42,337 bases of DNA from a virus. Shown one piece after another: positions 16,384 to 24,711 of this stretch. The stretch is from positions 1 to 42,337 of IMG/VR virus record IMGVR_UViG_3300025151_000088; one strand, 5' to 3'. Positions within the stretch are counted from its first letter, which is position 1, and every line of letters starts with the position of its first letter. The translations under genes were made by a program, and so were the position numbers. The notes under the pieces are model-generated. The model searched no databases. It had not been told where the DNA came from and worked only from the letters and a program-made list of their open reading frames with translations.

Positions 16384-17472
16384 ATGGCTACTAAGGCATT
16401 CGATCCTTCAAAGTTTCGAAACAGTTTAACAAAATCTATTAAAGGTATGAGTTCAGGGTTCAATGATCCACAAGATTGGATCAGCACAGGTAACTTTGCA
16501 CTTAACTATTTACTTAGTGGAGACTTTAGAAAAGGTGTTCCATTAGGAAAAGTAAGCGTGTTTGCAGGCGAATCAGGTGCAGGCAAGTCTTACATTGTGT
16601 CTGGCAATATTGTAAAGTCAGCACAAGAACAAGGCATCTTTGTTGTACTAATTGACAGTGAAAATGCACTTGACGAAAAGTGGCTACACGCATTAGGTGT
16701 AGAAACAACAGACGACAAAATCCTAAAACTTAATATGGCAATGATTGATGATGTTGCTAAAACTATTTCAACATTTATGGATGACTATCGTGCAATGGAC
16801 GAAGATGATAGACCTAAAGTGTTGTTTGTAGTTGATAGTTTAGGTATGCTTATGTCACCAACCGAAGTTAATCAGTTTGAAGCAGGTGATATGAAAGGTG
16901 ATATGGGCCGTAAGGCTAAGGCACTAAAAGCATTGGTTACTAACTGTGTTAATATGTTTGGTTCACACAACGTAGGTATGGTTGTTACTAACCACACATA
17001 CGCATCGCAAGATATGTTTGATCCAGATGACAAGATCTCAGGCGGTAGTGGCTTTATCTACGCAAGCTCAATGGTTGTTGCTATGAAAAAGCTAAAACTA
17101 AAAGAGGATGCAGATGGTAACAAAACCAGCACAGTAAATGGTATTAGAGCCGCGTGTAAAGTTATGAAAACACGTTACGCTAAACCTTTTGAAGGTGTAC
17201 AAGTAAAAATTCCATATGAAACAGGTATGGATCCGTATTCAGGTATGTTTGATTTGCTAGAAGCAAAAGGCTTACTTGAGAAGCAAGGTAACCGCTACAA
17301 ATATATAAGTAGCACAGGCGAAGAAACACTAGAATATCGCAAGAACTGGACAGGTGAACTACTCGAAATGATCATGGCCGATTTACCGGCAAAAGAGCAA
17401 CAAATGGTAAATATCGCTAACGCAGACGAAGAAGCTGTGGATCAGAACGAGGAGCCTGTCTTAAATGAATGA
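16384..17472 (+). CDS. uvsX: UvsX, RecA-like recombinase
   Basis: UvsX drives strand exchange in recombination-dependent replication. From the ATG at 16384 (AGGAG just upstream) the protein has 362 residues. It has Walker A GESGAGKS at 62-69, then ILKLNMAMIDDVAKTI, a Walker B-type segment VLFVVDSLGMLMSP, and the loop region DDKISGGSGFIYASS. An upstream in-frame ATG at 16360 lies in the terminator region and is unlikely. It follows gp32 and overlaps the next gene by 8 bases, so uvsX, the small acidic gene and uvsY form one coupled unit. Confidence 0.93.
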   Translation: MATKAFDPSKFRNSLTKSIKGMSSGFNDPQDWISTGNFALNYLLSGDFRKGVPLGKVSVFAGESGAGKSYIVSGNIVKSAQEQGIFVVLIDSENALDEKWLHALGVETTDDKILKLNMAMIDDVAKTISTFMDDYRAMDEDDRPKVLFVVDSLGMLMSPTEVNQFEAGDMKGDMGRKAKALKALVTNCVNMFGSHNVGMVVTNHTYASQDMFDPDDKISGGSGFIYASSMVVAMKKLKLKEDADGNKTSTVNGIRAACKVMKTRYAKPFEGVQVKIPYETGMDPYSGMFDLLEAKGLLEKQGNRYKYISSTGEETLEYRKNWTGELLEMIMADLPAKEQQMVNIANADEEAVDQNEEPVLNE

Positions 17473-17695
17473 AGAATTTGTGGCAGACATATGGATGCTT
17501 TTTAAAGAGTATTTTGATAAAAAGCATATAGAACTTGCAGCAGAAAAATATGTTGATACATTAATAGACTATGGTATAGGTGACGATCAATTACAGGAAA
17601 TGCTAGGCGCTGACAAGCACTTAGATTACGCTATTCAATACTATTTAGAAATGGATCAACAAGATACTGATGACTATGATGAATGGGATGAATAA
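17465..17695 (+). CDS. Small acidic protein between uvsX and uvsY
   Basis: The 76-residue protein is acidic throughout and ends in a very acidic tail (DQQDTDDYDEWDE). The body looks helical (FKEYFDKKHIELAAEKYVDTLIDYGIGDD). I do not recognise a family. It overlaps uvsX by 8 bases and uvsY by one (TAATG), so translation is coupled. That placement, and the DNA-mimic-like tail, suggest a role with the recombination proteins. This is inference only. Confidence 0.75.
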   Translation: MNEEFVADIWMLFKEYFDKKHIELAAEKYVDTLIDYGIGDDQLQEMLGADKHLDYAIQYYLEMDQQDTDDYDEWDE

Positions 17696-18150
17696 TGGGT
17701 TGGTACAGCTCGGTAAGTCGTAATATAAATGAAATACCAGCGGCTATAAAATACTTTGAAGATGAGCTTACAACTGCTAGAGCAGAGTGTAAACTTGTTG
17801 GAAATGTTGAAAAACAAGCATCAATGATGCCTGGTATTGTAGAACATCGTTTTAATCAATTGCAAGAAATTGAAGCTATACTTGAATATTTAAATATTGA
17901 GCTACGTAGATTGCGTAGCTCATTTTTTAAGAAGTATCTTGAAAACTATCAACGTGCTTTAAGCAGTAGAGATGTTGAAAAGTACGTTGACGGTGAAGCA
18001 GATGTAGTTGACTATGAAAAGATCATAAACGAATTTGCATTAATACGTAATAAATGGTTAGGAATACTTAAAGCACTTGACCAAAAACAGTGGCAAATTA
18101 CAAATATTGTAAAACTCAGAGTTGCAGGAATGGAAGACGCAACGTTGTAA
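17695..18150 (+). CDS. uvsY: UvsY recombination mediator
   Basis: UvsY loads UvsX onto gp32-coated ssDNA. The 151-residue, all-helical protein is near T4 UvsY in length (137). It shows the family pattern: a central basic helix (YLNIELRRLRSSFFKKYLENYQRALSSRDVEKYV), a middle segment, and a C-terminal WQITNIVKLRVAGMED that parallels the T4 end IKHIQDMRAFEAG. Its genetic setting after uvsX supports the call. The start overlaps the stop of the acidic gene. Confidence 0.8.
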   Translation: MGWYSSVSRNINEIPAAIKYFEDELTTARAECKLVGNVEKQASMMPGIVEHRFNQLQEIEAILEYLNIELRRLRSSFFKKYLENYQRALSSRDVEKYVDGEADVVDYEKIINEFALIRNKWLGILKALDQKQWQITNIVKLRVAGMEDATL

Positions 18151-18157
18151 ATACTGT

Positions 18158-18886
18158 ATGACTTTAACAGTAATACTTCCTGCTGCAGGAAAAGGCACAA
18201 GATTAAACTTGCCTTATCCTAAAGAAATATTAAGACTAGATAAACATCAAGCATTAATCGATTATAGTTTTGACTGGTTTAAAGACTATGACAGAAATAG
18301 CGTAGATTTTGTTGTAGTTATAAATGAACTTAAAACTGACATAGTTGGATATTTGTCTAAATATAAACACAAATATAATATCGCTTTTGTATACCAAAAT
18401 CCATTAGAAAGAGAATATACAGGTGCAATAAAAAGTGCCTATCAATGGTTTGGTGAAGATAACGTTGTTTTACTACCTGACACAATTTTGAAACTACGTG
18501 GCACAGAAGATTTATATACACAAGTAAAAGATAAATTAGAAAATAATGAATTTGTATTCTTTTACAAAAAAGAAAAAGATCCAGCAATGTTATCTACAAA
18601 AGGTGCATTGCAAATGGAAAATAATATTGTAAAATTCTATGAAGACAAGCCACAGACTGACTTCACAAAATTTAATGCATATTGGTGTAGCTTTGCATTT
18701 AAAGCAAACTCTTTTATGCCAGCGATAGAGTATATGGAAAAAAGCACACTGAAGAAAAAAGTTGATAGTAGTAAAATGATATATACACCATTTTATAACA
18801 CTGAAGGAATAGAAGTAGAAGATTACATAGACTTAGGTACTTGGGGCGAAATCCGTAGACTGTTATCTGAATACCAGGAAGAATAA
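18158..18886 (+). CDS. Sugar-phosphate nucleotidyltransferase
   Basis: The 242-residue protein begins TVILPAAGKGTRLNLPYPKEIL, the signature loop and Lys of the GT-A-fold nucleotidylyltransferases that make NDP-sugars from sugar phosphates and NTP. VVLLPDTIL near 108-116 matches the metal-binding strand, and DYIDLGTW near the C-terminus matches the family. The sugar and nucleotide cannot be told. Start: ATG 18158, four bases after a TAAATA that contains the uvsY stop. An upstream in-frame start at 18122 would overlap uvsY heavily and disrupt the N-terminal strand. It opens the polysaccharide island and is TAATG-coupled to the next gene. Confidence 0.8.
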   Translation: MTLTVILPAAGKGTRLNLPYPKEILRLDKHQALIDYSFDWFKDYDRNSVDFVVVINELKTDIVGYLSKYKHKYNIAFVYQNPLEREYTGAIKSAYQWFGEDNVVLLPDTILKLRGTEDLYTQVKDKLENNEFVFFYKKEKDPAMLSTKGALQMENNIVKFYEDKPQTDFTKFNAYWCSFAFKANSFMPAIEYMEKSTLKKKVDSSKMIYTPFYNTEGIEVEDYIDLGTWGEIRRLLSEYQEE

Positions 18887-19812
18887 TGTATTTTTATGTA
18901 AGTGACAAAGAACACAATAGATACAGTTTTAGATCAAGAGGTACTTTGTTGCTTGAGAATATGAATAACATAAACAACGGACTAATAACTGATATAGCAG
19001 ACATACAATCAAATGATAAAAGATTGTTTGTTTTTGGCAAAAAATTTACTAATAATATTTTAGATAATTTAATAGAAAAAAATATAAAATTTATTTGTGA
19101 TATTTCTGATTACAAATTTTTCAAAAATGAAACCCGTGAATTATACACTCGAGCTTCAAAACATTGTTCTTGTTTTGTTGCAACTTGTAAATATCTTGCA
19201 AAACAAGTAGAAATATTATTTGATAAAAAATGTTATGTAATCGAAGATTTAACTGAACGCACCAAGACTAAACCTATAAAAAAAGTATTTGAGAAAAATG
19301 ATACTGTGCATTTAGTATGTTATGGCGCAAGAAAAAATTTACATAAAATTCCATTTGATAATATAAAAGCAACTTTAGAACTTGTACATCCTAAAATTAA
19401 ATTAGATGTAATAACAAATAAAAATAAAGACGATCCTGATTGGTGGGAGGATTGGAGTTTTGACAAACAAGAAAATTTAGTAAACAAATGTGATGCTATA
19501 TTACTTCCTATTTTATACAACGAAAAAATATCTAAATTTGTAAAAAGTAAAGGAAACAATAGACCTGTCGATGCTATACAACAAGGAAAGTTTGTAATTA
19601 CTCAAAATTATATTCCTAGTTATGCAGATTTAAAAAATTATATGTGGGTGGGAAATCTTACAAAAGGTTTTGAATATTTTGTTAATAATCCAAATGAAGT
19701 TTATCAAAAAGTTTTAGAAGGACAGGCGCATATCACTAAGTACTATGCACCTACTGTAACAGCAGAAAAATGGTTACAATTAGAAAGGACAATTAATGAA
19801 AAAAGTACATAA
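18886..19812 (+). CDS. Probable glycosyltransferase (GT-B-like)
   Basis: The 308-residue protein has a two-lobe layout suggestive of GT-B enzymes. The N-terminal half has alternating strands (KFICDISDYKF, SCFVATCKYLAKQVE, CYVIEDLTER). The second half begins HLVCYGARKNLHKIP and contains CDAILLPILYNE and RPVDAIQQGKFVITQNYIPSY, reminiscent of the donor-binding region where a conserved acid and a glycine-rich turn sit. I see no diagnostic family motif. It sits between a nucleotidyltransferase and an FkbM methyltransferase with overlaps on both sides, which supports a glycan role. It is markedly AT-rich and Lys/Asn-rich. Confidence 0.6.
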   Translation: MYFYVSDKEHNRYSFRSRGTLLLENMNNINNGLITDIADIQSNDKRLFVFGKKFTNNILDNLIEKNIKFICDISDYKFFKNETRELYTRASKHCSCFVATCKYLAKQVEILFDKKCYVIEDLTERTKTKPIKKVFEKNDTVHLVCYGARKNLHKIPFDNIKATLELVHPKIKLDVITNKNKDDPDWWEDWSFDKQENLVNKCDAILLPILYNEKISKFVKSKGNNRPVDAIQQGKFVITQNYIPSYADLKNYMWVGNLTKGFEYFVNNPNEVYQKVLEGQAHITKYYAPTVTAEKWLQLERTINEKST

Positions 19813-20416
19813 CTATTTTTTGCCTGATTCTGATATTCATTTTGAACGTATGATTAACAAACGTATTGCTCAAGGAGGGCCACCTGAATATCAAGATGAC
19901 GTTAGAGATGAAGCATATAAGTATGTAAATGATTTTGATATTTGTGTTGATGTAGGAGCAAATGTAGGATTATGGACAGTTCCGTTATCCAAAGAATTTA
20001 ATAAAGTTATTGCATTTGAACCTATGCAACAGGTATATGAATGCTTATTAGAAAATACAAAAGAATTAAACAATGTAATATTGAATAATTTCGCTTTAGG
20101 AAGCGAATCTAAAAATTTGAATATGGTTTTTAATCCTGAAAACACTGGTAATAGTTATATAGACGGTACCCCAGGAAATATTAAAGTAAAAAAATTAGAC
20201 GATAGTTTTATGCCTAAATTCAGTTTAATAAAAATTGATTGTGAACGTTATGAACTAGAAGTATTAAAAGGTGGTGTACAAACATTATTAAAGTATAAAC
20301 CAATTGTAATTGTTGAACAGCATCCGGATACAGAAGAATGTGCAGGTAATTTTTTAAGAGAATTAGGAGCCAAAGAATTGAGTAATGTAAGGAAAGATTA
20401 TATATTTGGATGGTAA
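19796..20416 (+). CDS. FkbM-family methyltransferase
   Basis: The 206-residue protein has the SAM-binding motif VDVGANVGLWT at 51-61, VIAFEPMQQVYECL near 74, ALGSES, and the FkbM-type SLIKIDCERYELEVLKGG segment followed by IVIVEQHP. FkbM-family enzymes O-methylate sugars and polyketides, and in polysaccharide loci they cap or decorate glycans. The ATG overlaps the previous gene by 17 bases and has an AAAGGA upstream. The end overlaps the next gene's TTG start. Confidence 0.85.
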   Translation: MKKVHNYFLPDSDIHFERMINKRIAQGGPPEYQDDVRDEAYKYVNDFDICVDVGANVGLWTVPLSKEFNKVIAFEPMQQVYECLLENTKELNNVILNNFALGSESKNLNMVFNPENTGNSYIDGTPGNIKVKKLDDSFMPKFSLIKIDCERYELEVLKGGVQTLLKYKPIVIVEQHPDTEECAGNFLRELGAKELSNVRKDYIFGW

Positions 20417-21176
20417 AATAGTTTTAGTAACAGGTGGATTTGACCCTTTACACAGTGGACATATTGGATATTTTAAGGCGGCTAGAAAACTAGGAGATAA
20501 ACTGGTAGTTGGTGTTAATAGCGATGAATGGCTTGTTCGTAAAAAAGGAAAGCCTTTTATGTGTTTTGAAGAACGTTGTTCAATCATTCGTGCATTAGAA
20601 ATGGTAGACGATGTCATTGGTTTTTCTGATGATGACGACACAGCTAATCACGCAATCTTTCAAGTACAAAGTACACACAGTGGCAAAGTAATATTTGCTA
20701 ACGGTGGTGATAGATCTAAAACAAATATTCCTGAAATGAAATTTACAAATGTAGAATTTGCATTTGGTGTAGGAGGCGAAAATAAAGCAAACAGTAGTAG
20801 TTGGATACTAGATGAATGGAAGACACAAAAAACAATACGGGATTGGGGCTATTGGAGAGTTTTAGATGATAAAAACACTGTAAAGGTAAAAGAACTTGTG
20901 ATAAATCCAGGTTGTAGTTTAAGTGATCAAAAACACTACAAAAGAAATGAGCATTGGTATATACTGCAAGGCGCAATGAAAATGGATATTGAACATACTG
21001 ATATAATTTCAACAAACACAGGCAGAGACGAAACAATAATATTAAAACAACACCAAAAGATAATTATCAAAAGAGAGGATTGGCATAGAGCATACAATCC
21101 GTTTGATGAACCGTGTCACATATTAGAAATACAATATGGAACAGAATGTAAGGAAGAAGATATTGAGCGAAGATAA
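20406..21176 (+). CDS. Fusion of HldE/TagD-like nucleotidyltransferase and cupin
   Basis: The first 125 residues form a HIGH-type nucleotidylyltransferase: GGFDPLHSGHI at 10-20, VVGVNSDEWLVRKKG at 34-48, and FEERCSIIRALEMVDDV. This is closest in pattern to the C-terminal domain of HldE (ADP-heptose synthesis) or to glycerol-3-phosphate cytidylyltransferases. Residues about 147-245 form a cupin like that of mannose-6-phosphate isomerase: WGYWRVL, VNPGC-type turn, H177, H183, YILQGAMKMDI, WHRAYNPFDEPCHILEIQYG. Start: TTG at 20406, because the nearby ATG runs into a stop. AAGGA lies at 20389-20393. The fusion may couple sugar isomerisation and activation, as in bifunctional mannose-1-phosphate enzymes. 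Confidence 0.8.
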   Translation: MDGKIVLVTGGFDPLHSGHIGYFKAARKLGDKLVVGVNSDEWLVRKKGKPFMCFEERCSIIRALEMVDDVIGFSDDDDTANHAIFQVQSTHSGKVIFANGGDRSKTNIPEMKFTNVEFAFGVGGENKANSSSWILDEWKTQKTIRDWGYWRVLDDKNTVKVKELVINPGCSLSDQKHYKRNEHWYILQGAMKMDIEHTDIISTNTGRDETIILKQHQKIIIKREDWHRAYNPFDEPCHILEIQYGTECKEEDIERR

Positions 21177-22005
21177 CGAAGAAGTAGAACCATTAAAGGT
21201 TTATGTAGGCTGGGACAGTAGAGAAGACATAGCTTTCCAAGTTTGCAAACAAAGTATTATTGAAAATGCAAGTGTGCCAGTAAAAGTGATACCTTTGAAA
21301 CAAGATTCACTACGCAAAAAAGATCTATATTGGAGAGCAGTAGATGCTTTAGCAAGTACAGAATTTACTTTTACACGGTTTTTGGTTCCTAAATGCAATA
21401 ACTTTGAAGGATGGGCATTATTCATAGATTGCGATTTTGTATTTTTAGACGATGTAAAAAAGATATTTGATCAAGCAGATCCAAAATATTCTATTATGTG
21501 TGCTCAACACGATTATACACCTAAAGAAAAAACAAAAATGGACGGAATGACACAACACATTTATCCACGAAAAAACTGGTCTAGTATGATGTTAATCAAT
21601 TGCGGAAGTTACACAAATTCTGTGCTTACTCCTGAACTTGTAAACGATCCTATGAAAGGAGGAGCATACTTCCATAGATTTAGTTGGGTACCTGATGCAG
21701 AGATAGGTGAATTAAGCCACGAATGGAATTGGCTTGTTGGTTGGTACAAAGAACCAAAAGACGGTAAACCAAAAGCATTACACTACACAGAAGGAGGCCC
21801 GTGGTTTCTTGAATGCGAAGATTGCGAATATGCAGCGGAATGGTTCAAGTACAAAGCTAACTATTACGAACAACTTGCAATTAGAAATTACAATAAAACT
21901 GAATCTTTAATGCTAAAAAGAGATAAAGATCAAGAACGTTTTGAACGTGCAAAAATTGATACCAGCGGCGAAAACATAATTCTTCCTTCCAAAAAAAAAA
22001 GTTAG
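21163..22005 (+). CDS. Glycosyltransferase with DxD motif (GT-A, GT8-like)
   Basis: The protein reads KVYVGWDSREDIAFQVCKQSI at its start and has the metal/nucleotide-sugar motif LFIDCDF (DCD near residues 89-91), then MLINCGSYTNSVLTPELVND and HYTEGGPWF. This is the layout of retaining GT-A enzymes near GT8. TTG at 21163 has AGGAAG six bases upstream. The ATG at 21136 lacks a ribosome site, so 280 residues is preferred over 289. It overlaps the previous gene. The end is unusual: the frame closes right after a run of ten A, while the −1 frame continues open into the next gene. Confidence 0.78.
   Translation: MSEDNEEVEPLKVYVGWDSREDIAFQVCKQSIIENASVPVKVIPLKQDSLRKKDLYWRAVDALASTEFTFTRFLVPKCNNFEGWALFIDCDFVFLDDVKKIFDQADPKYSIMCAQHDYTPKEKTKMDGMTQHIYPRKNWSSMMLINCGSYTNSVLTPELVNDPMKGGAYFHRFSWVPDAEIGELSHEWNWLVGWYKEPKDGKPKALHYTEGGPWFLECEDCEYAAEWFKYKANYYEQLAIRNYNKTESLMLKRDKDQERFERAKIDTSGENIILPSKKKS
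21991..22000 (+). other. A10 run: candidate frameshift or slippage site
   Basis: Ten consecutive A occur just before the TAG stop of the glycosyltransferase. A −1 shift (or one extra A) avoids the stop and reads KLVKDFIDYLKDPDQNYY and onward, in frame, into the gene starting at 22080. That would produce one fused protein. Polymerase slippage, ribosomal frameshifting and a sequencing error are all possible. Confidence 0.45.
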
Positions 22006-22079
22006 TTAAAGACTTTATTGATTATCTAAAAGATCCGGATCAGAATTATTATAAAAATGGAACTATAGAGGAGCAATTA

Positions 22080-22928
22080 ATGGCATTACGTGAACCAAGA
22101 GTAGCAGCTATTTGGCCAGGCCCGATAGTCGACGGAGGAACAGATCCGTATAGAAAAAATTTATTATTTGATGAATACTTAGAAGCATTAATATTAGGTG
22201 CTCCGTCTGGTAGATTAGTTGAATGGGATCAAGTGAAAGACGAAAATATTCCTTTGCTAATTAGAGGTTTAGGAAAACACAGTCAATTAGCTATCAAACA
22301 TTGTATGAAAACAAAACGTGAAATGTATTATGTTGACAGCGGATATATGGGCAATGAAAGAACTAAAAGTAAAGTATATCATAGAATTACTAAGAATAAT
22401 TTACAAAACCTAGGACCTATAGTAGACCGTCCAAATGATAGACTATCCCGTATTAGTTGGAAGTACAAAAAGTTTCATCCAAATAAAAGAAACATATTAA
22501 TTTGCCCACCAAGCGAAAAAGTAATGAAATTTTGGGGACAACCATTACCGCAAGAATGGACAAAGAATGTTGTTACTGAATTAAAAAAATATACAGACAG
22601 ACCAATTACAGTAAGGTTAAAACCAAAGCGTAACGAAAGAATTGGTGATAAAAATATTATCCACGCATTAGAAGATGATGTGCATTGTGTTGTAACATAT
22701 AACAGTATAGCAGCTACAGAAGCATTACTTAACGGTATACCTGCTATTGCATTAGGTCCAAATGCAGCATCTGTGTTGTGTAATAGTAAATTAGAAGATA
22801 TAGAAAATCCTAATACTTTTGATAAAGAAACCATTGAAGGATATGCGGCACATTTAAGTTATTGCCAATTTACAAAACCTGAAATGCAAAGTGGAAAAGC
22901 GTGGCAGATTTTAAATGAAGGTAGTTAG
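22080..22928 (+). CDS. Capsule/Kdo-transferase-like protein, paralog 1
   Basis: The 282-residue protein begins MALREPRVAAIWPGPIVDGG. Its C-terminal half is GT-B-like: NILICPPSEKVMKFWGQPLPQEW, ITVRLKPKRNER, then CVVTYNSIAATEALLNGIPAIALGPNAAS. The last stretch is typical of KpsC/KpsS and related capsule transferases, where a nucleotide-sugar site follows a Ser/Asn-rich turn and an 'ALLNGIP' helix. The usual R-x-HP is here RLKP. GAGGAG at 22069-22074 supports the ATG, but the frame is open upstream to the A10 run. Two relatives follow nearby (22915 and 24712). With kdsA and kdsB in the same genome, Kdo transfer is a reasonable guess. Confidence 0.6.
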   Translation: MALREPRVAAIWPGPIVDGGTDPYRKNLLFDEYLEALILGAPSGRLVEWDQVKDENIPLLIRGLGKHSQLAIKHCMKTKREMYYVDSGYMGNERTKSKVYHRITKNNLQNLGPIVDRPNDRLSRISWKYKKFHPNKRNILICPPSEKVMKFWGQPLPQEWTKNVVTELKKYTDRPITVRLKPKRNERIGDKNIIHALEDDVHCVVTYNSIAATEALLNGIPAIALGPNAASVLCNSKLEDIENPNTFDKETIEGYAAHLSYCQFTKPEMQSGKAWQILNEGS

Positions 22929-23847
22929 TTATCTTTCAAGTGTGCCTAAAAACAACACTAATAAACAAAAAGAAGAACTGATAGAAAAATTCTATAAAGG
23001 CGTATTGCGTTGCGGAGATTCTTCTATGATTCAAAAAGATTATTTTCCAATAGATTGCGATGCGGCACTTATACAAGGTTGGGTATATGCAGATACTACT
23101 CCAAGTCATTTGTCACTTAGAAAAAAAGTTATAGACTACCAAAAAAGTAGAAACAAATATACAATTGTAGCAGATGCAAATCTTTTTTTATATCAAAACA
23201 AAACAAATCCACACGGATATCTAAGATATAGTTTAAATGGAGTTTTTCCTAACACAGGCATATATTGTGACGATATCATTGATACAACTAGATGGGATAG
23301 AATTAGTACAAATACAGGAATAAGACTAGAAGATATGAAACCAACTGGCGGACATATTTTATTACTTTTACAAAGGCAAGGTGGATGGAGTATGGGAGGT
23401 GAAAGTATCGTTGATTGGGCATTAGGTACAATTAATAAAATTAGAAAAACTGGCTGTGATAGATTAATTAAAATACGCCCTCACCCAGGCTGTAAAAAAT
23501 CAACAAAAATGTTTTTGCCAAAAGTAAATCCTTTTAGAAAAATGCCAAAAGTAATGCTATGCGATCCTACAAATAGATTGGAAAATGATTTGAACGATTG
23601 TTATGCAGTTATAAACAAAAATAGTAGTGGCATTGTAGGGCCTATTATAAAAGGATATAATGCATTTGTAACCGATCCAGAAAATAGCCAATGTGCAGAA
23701 GTATCAAATCATAATTTAAAGTCTATAGTTGAACCACGAACCTTTGATAGATTAAAATGGTTACAGCGTATAAGTATGTTTCATTGGAGTTTTCAAGAAT
23801 TAGAAAACGGACAGTGTTGGAAACATATGCGTAATTACTGCCAATAA
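22915..23847 (+). CDS. Capsule/Kdo-transferase-like protein, paralog 2
   Basis: The 310-residue protein shares the layout of the preceding gene: an N-terminal domain with LIQGWVYADTTPSHLSLRKKVIDYQ, then HILLLLQRQGGWSMGG, LIKIRPHPGCKKSTK (R-x-HP motif), and the Ser-rich turn CYAVINKNSSGIVGPIIKGYNAFVTDP. The R-P-H-P motif and the NSSG turn are as in CDP-glycerol or KpsC/S-type transferases. The ATG overlaps the previous stop by 14 bases. The 3' end overlaps the convergent glycosyltransferase by 13 bases. The donor and acceptor are unknown. Confidence 0.6.
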   Translation: MKVVSYLSSVPKNNTNKQKEELIEKFYKGVLRCGDSSMIQKDYFPIDCDAALIQGWVYADTTPSHLSLRKKVIDYQKSRNKYTIVADANLFLYQNKTNPHGYLRYSLNGVFPNTGIYCDDIIDTTRWDRISTNTGIRLEDMKPTGGHILLLLQRQGGWSMGGESIVDWALGTINKIRKTGCDRLIKIRPHPGCKKSTKMFLPKVNPFRKMPKVMLCDPTNRLENDLNDCYAVINKNSSGIVGPIIKGYNAFVTDPENSQCAEVSNHNLKSIVEPRTFDRLKWLQRISMFHWSFQELENGQCWKHMRNYCQ

Positions 23848-24674
23848 CTTTCTTTTCGATTTACCATAATATCTTTTGCAAGACTTTTTCCTGTATTTTT
23901 TCTATCGCCTTTTAAATGATCAATCCATTTTCCCAAGACAGTGTTAATTAATGGATGCCCTCCACCTCCTGTCTTAGCTTCTTTTAAATACATCTCGGCA
24001 CTATAATCTAATACATCAGGACGCAACACTTTCATATTTTCTAGCACGTGACCAAACACATAACTATCGTGCCATTCCTCTAATTTAAATATTCCATTTT
24101 CTGCATCTTCATACATTCTTTCAAACTCTTGCAAGAAAGTTGTACAGGCTCCGTGGTTTAAGTTCATTCCATAAAACCCACATTCTGGCCACGTTTGTGA
24201 TCCCTTGCCTCTACCCACGTAAGTCAACCATTTATCGTCTGGAAGTAGTTTTTTAAAATCTTTGTAACTCCATTCACTGTGAACAAATGTATCAGCATCC
24301 ATCCAAACGCACCAACCATTACTACGTTCACAAGCATCAAATACAGCATAAACTTTATTAGCAAAACGTATGGCGTGCCATTTAAATTCTTTGTGCCAGT
24401 CTCTTGGACGTCTAGCTTTGATATCTTCCGGAGGTATACCGTTTGCTTTTGGAACATCTTTCCAGCGTTCTTTAAATGCATTTAATTTATGTAATTCTTT
24501 TACAGCATCTAAGATAATAATATTACTTGCATTTACTTTTGGCTTACAGTTTTCTGCATAAACAAGCAATTTTATTTTTTGATCAACTTTATCTGCAAAG
24601 CTATCTATAAATCTTTGACCATATTTGTCTAATCCTGGCTGATGAAATGTAGTTACCACAGTTATGTCTGTCAT
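23835..24674 (-). CDS. Glycosyltransferase with DAD motif (GT-A)
   Basis: The 279-residue protein starts MTDITVVTTFHQPGLDKYG and has a clear metal-binding WMDADTFVHSEW (DAD at 126-128), preceded by KWHAIRFANKVYAVFDAC, a helix common in GT-A enzymes. GFYGMNLNHGACTTFLQEF and EEWHDSYVF follow in the acceptor half. I recognise the type from marine phage genomes, but substrates are unknown. AAGGA lies seven bases before the ATG. It runs against its neighbours, making it the only minus-strand gene in the island and separately transcribed from the 24.68 kb divergent region. Confidence 0.75.
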   Translation of the reverse strand: MTDITVVTTFHQPGLDKYGQRFIDSFADKVDQKIKLLVYAENCKPKVNASNIIILDAVKELHKLNAFKERWKDVPKANGIPPEDIKARRPRDWHKEFKWHAIRFANKVYAVFDACERSNGWCVWMDADTFVHSEWSYKDFKKLLPDDKWLTYVGRGKGSQTWPECGFYGMNLNHGACTTFLQEFERMYEDAENGIFKLEEWHDSYVFGHVLENMKVLRPDVLDYSAEMYLKEAKTGGGGHPLINTVLGKWIDHLKGDRKNTGKSLAKDIMVNRKESYWQ

Positions 24675-24711
24675 TTATAAATCCTTGTAAATAGTACTGG
24701 AGTATTTAAGT
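24675..24711. promoter_or_regulatory. Divergent intergenic region with late-like boxes
   Basis: This short gap must hold promoters for the minus-strand glycosyltransferase and for the gene at 24712. TTTATAAAT (24674-24682) is near-palindromic and resembles a late box on either strand. TGTAAATA (24686-24693) lies before GGAG (24699-24702) on the plus strand. Assignments are tentative. Confidence 0.35.
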
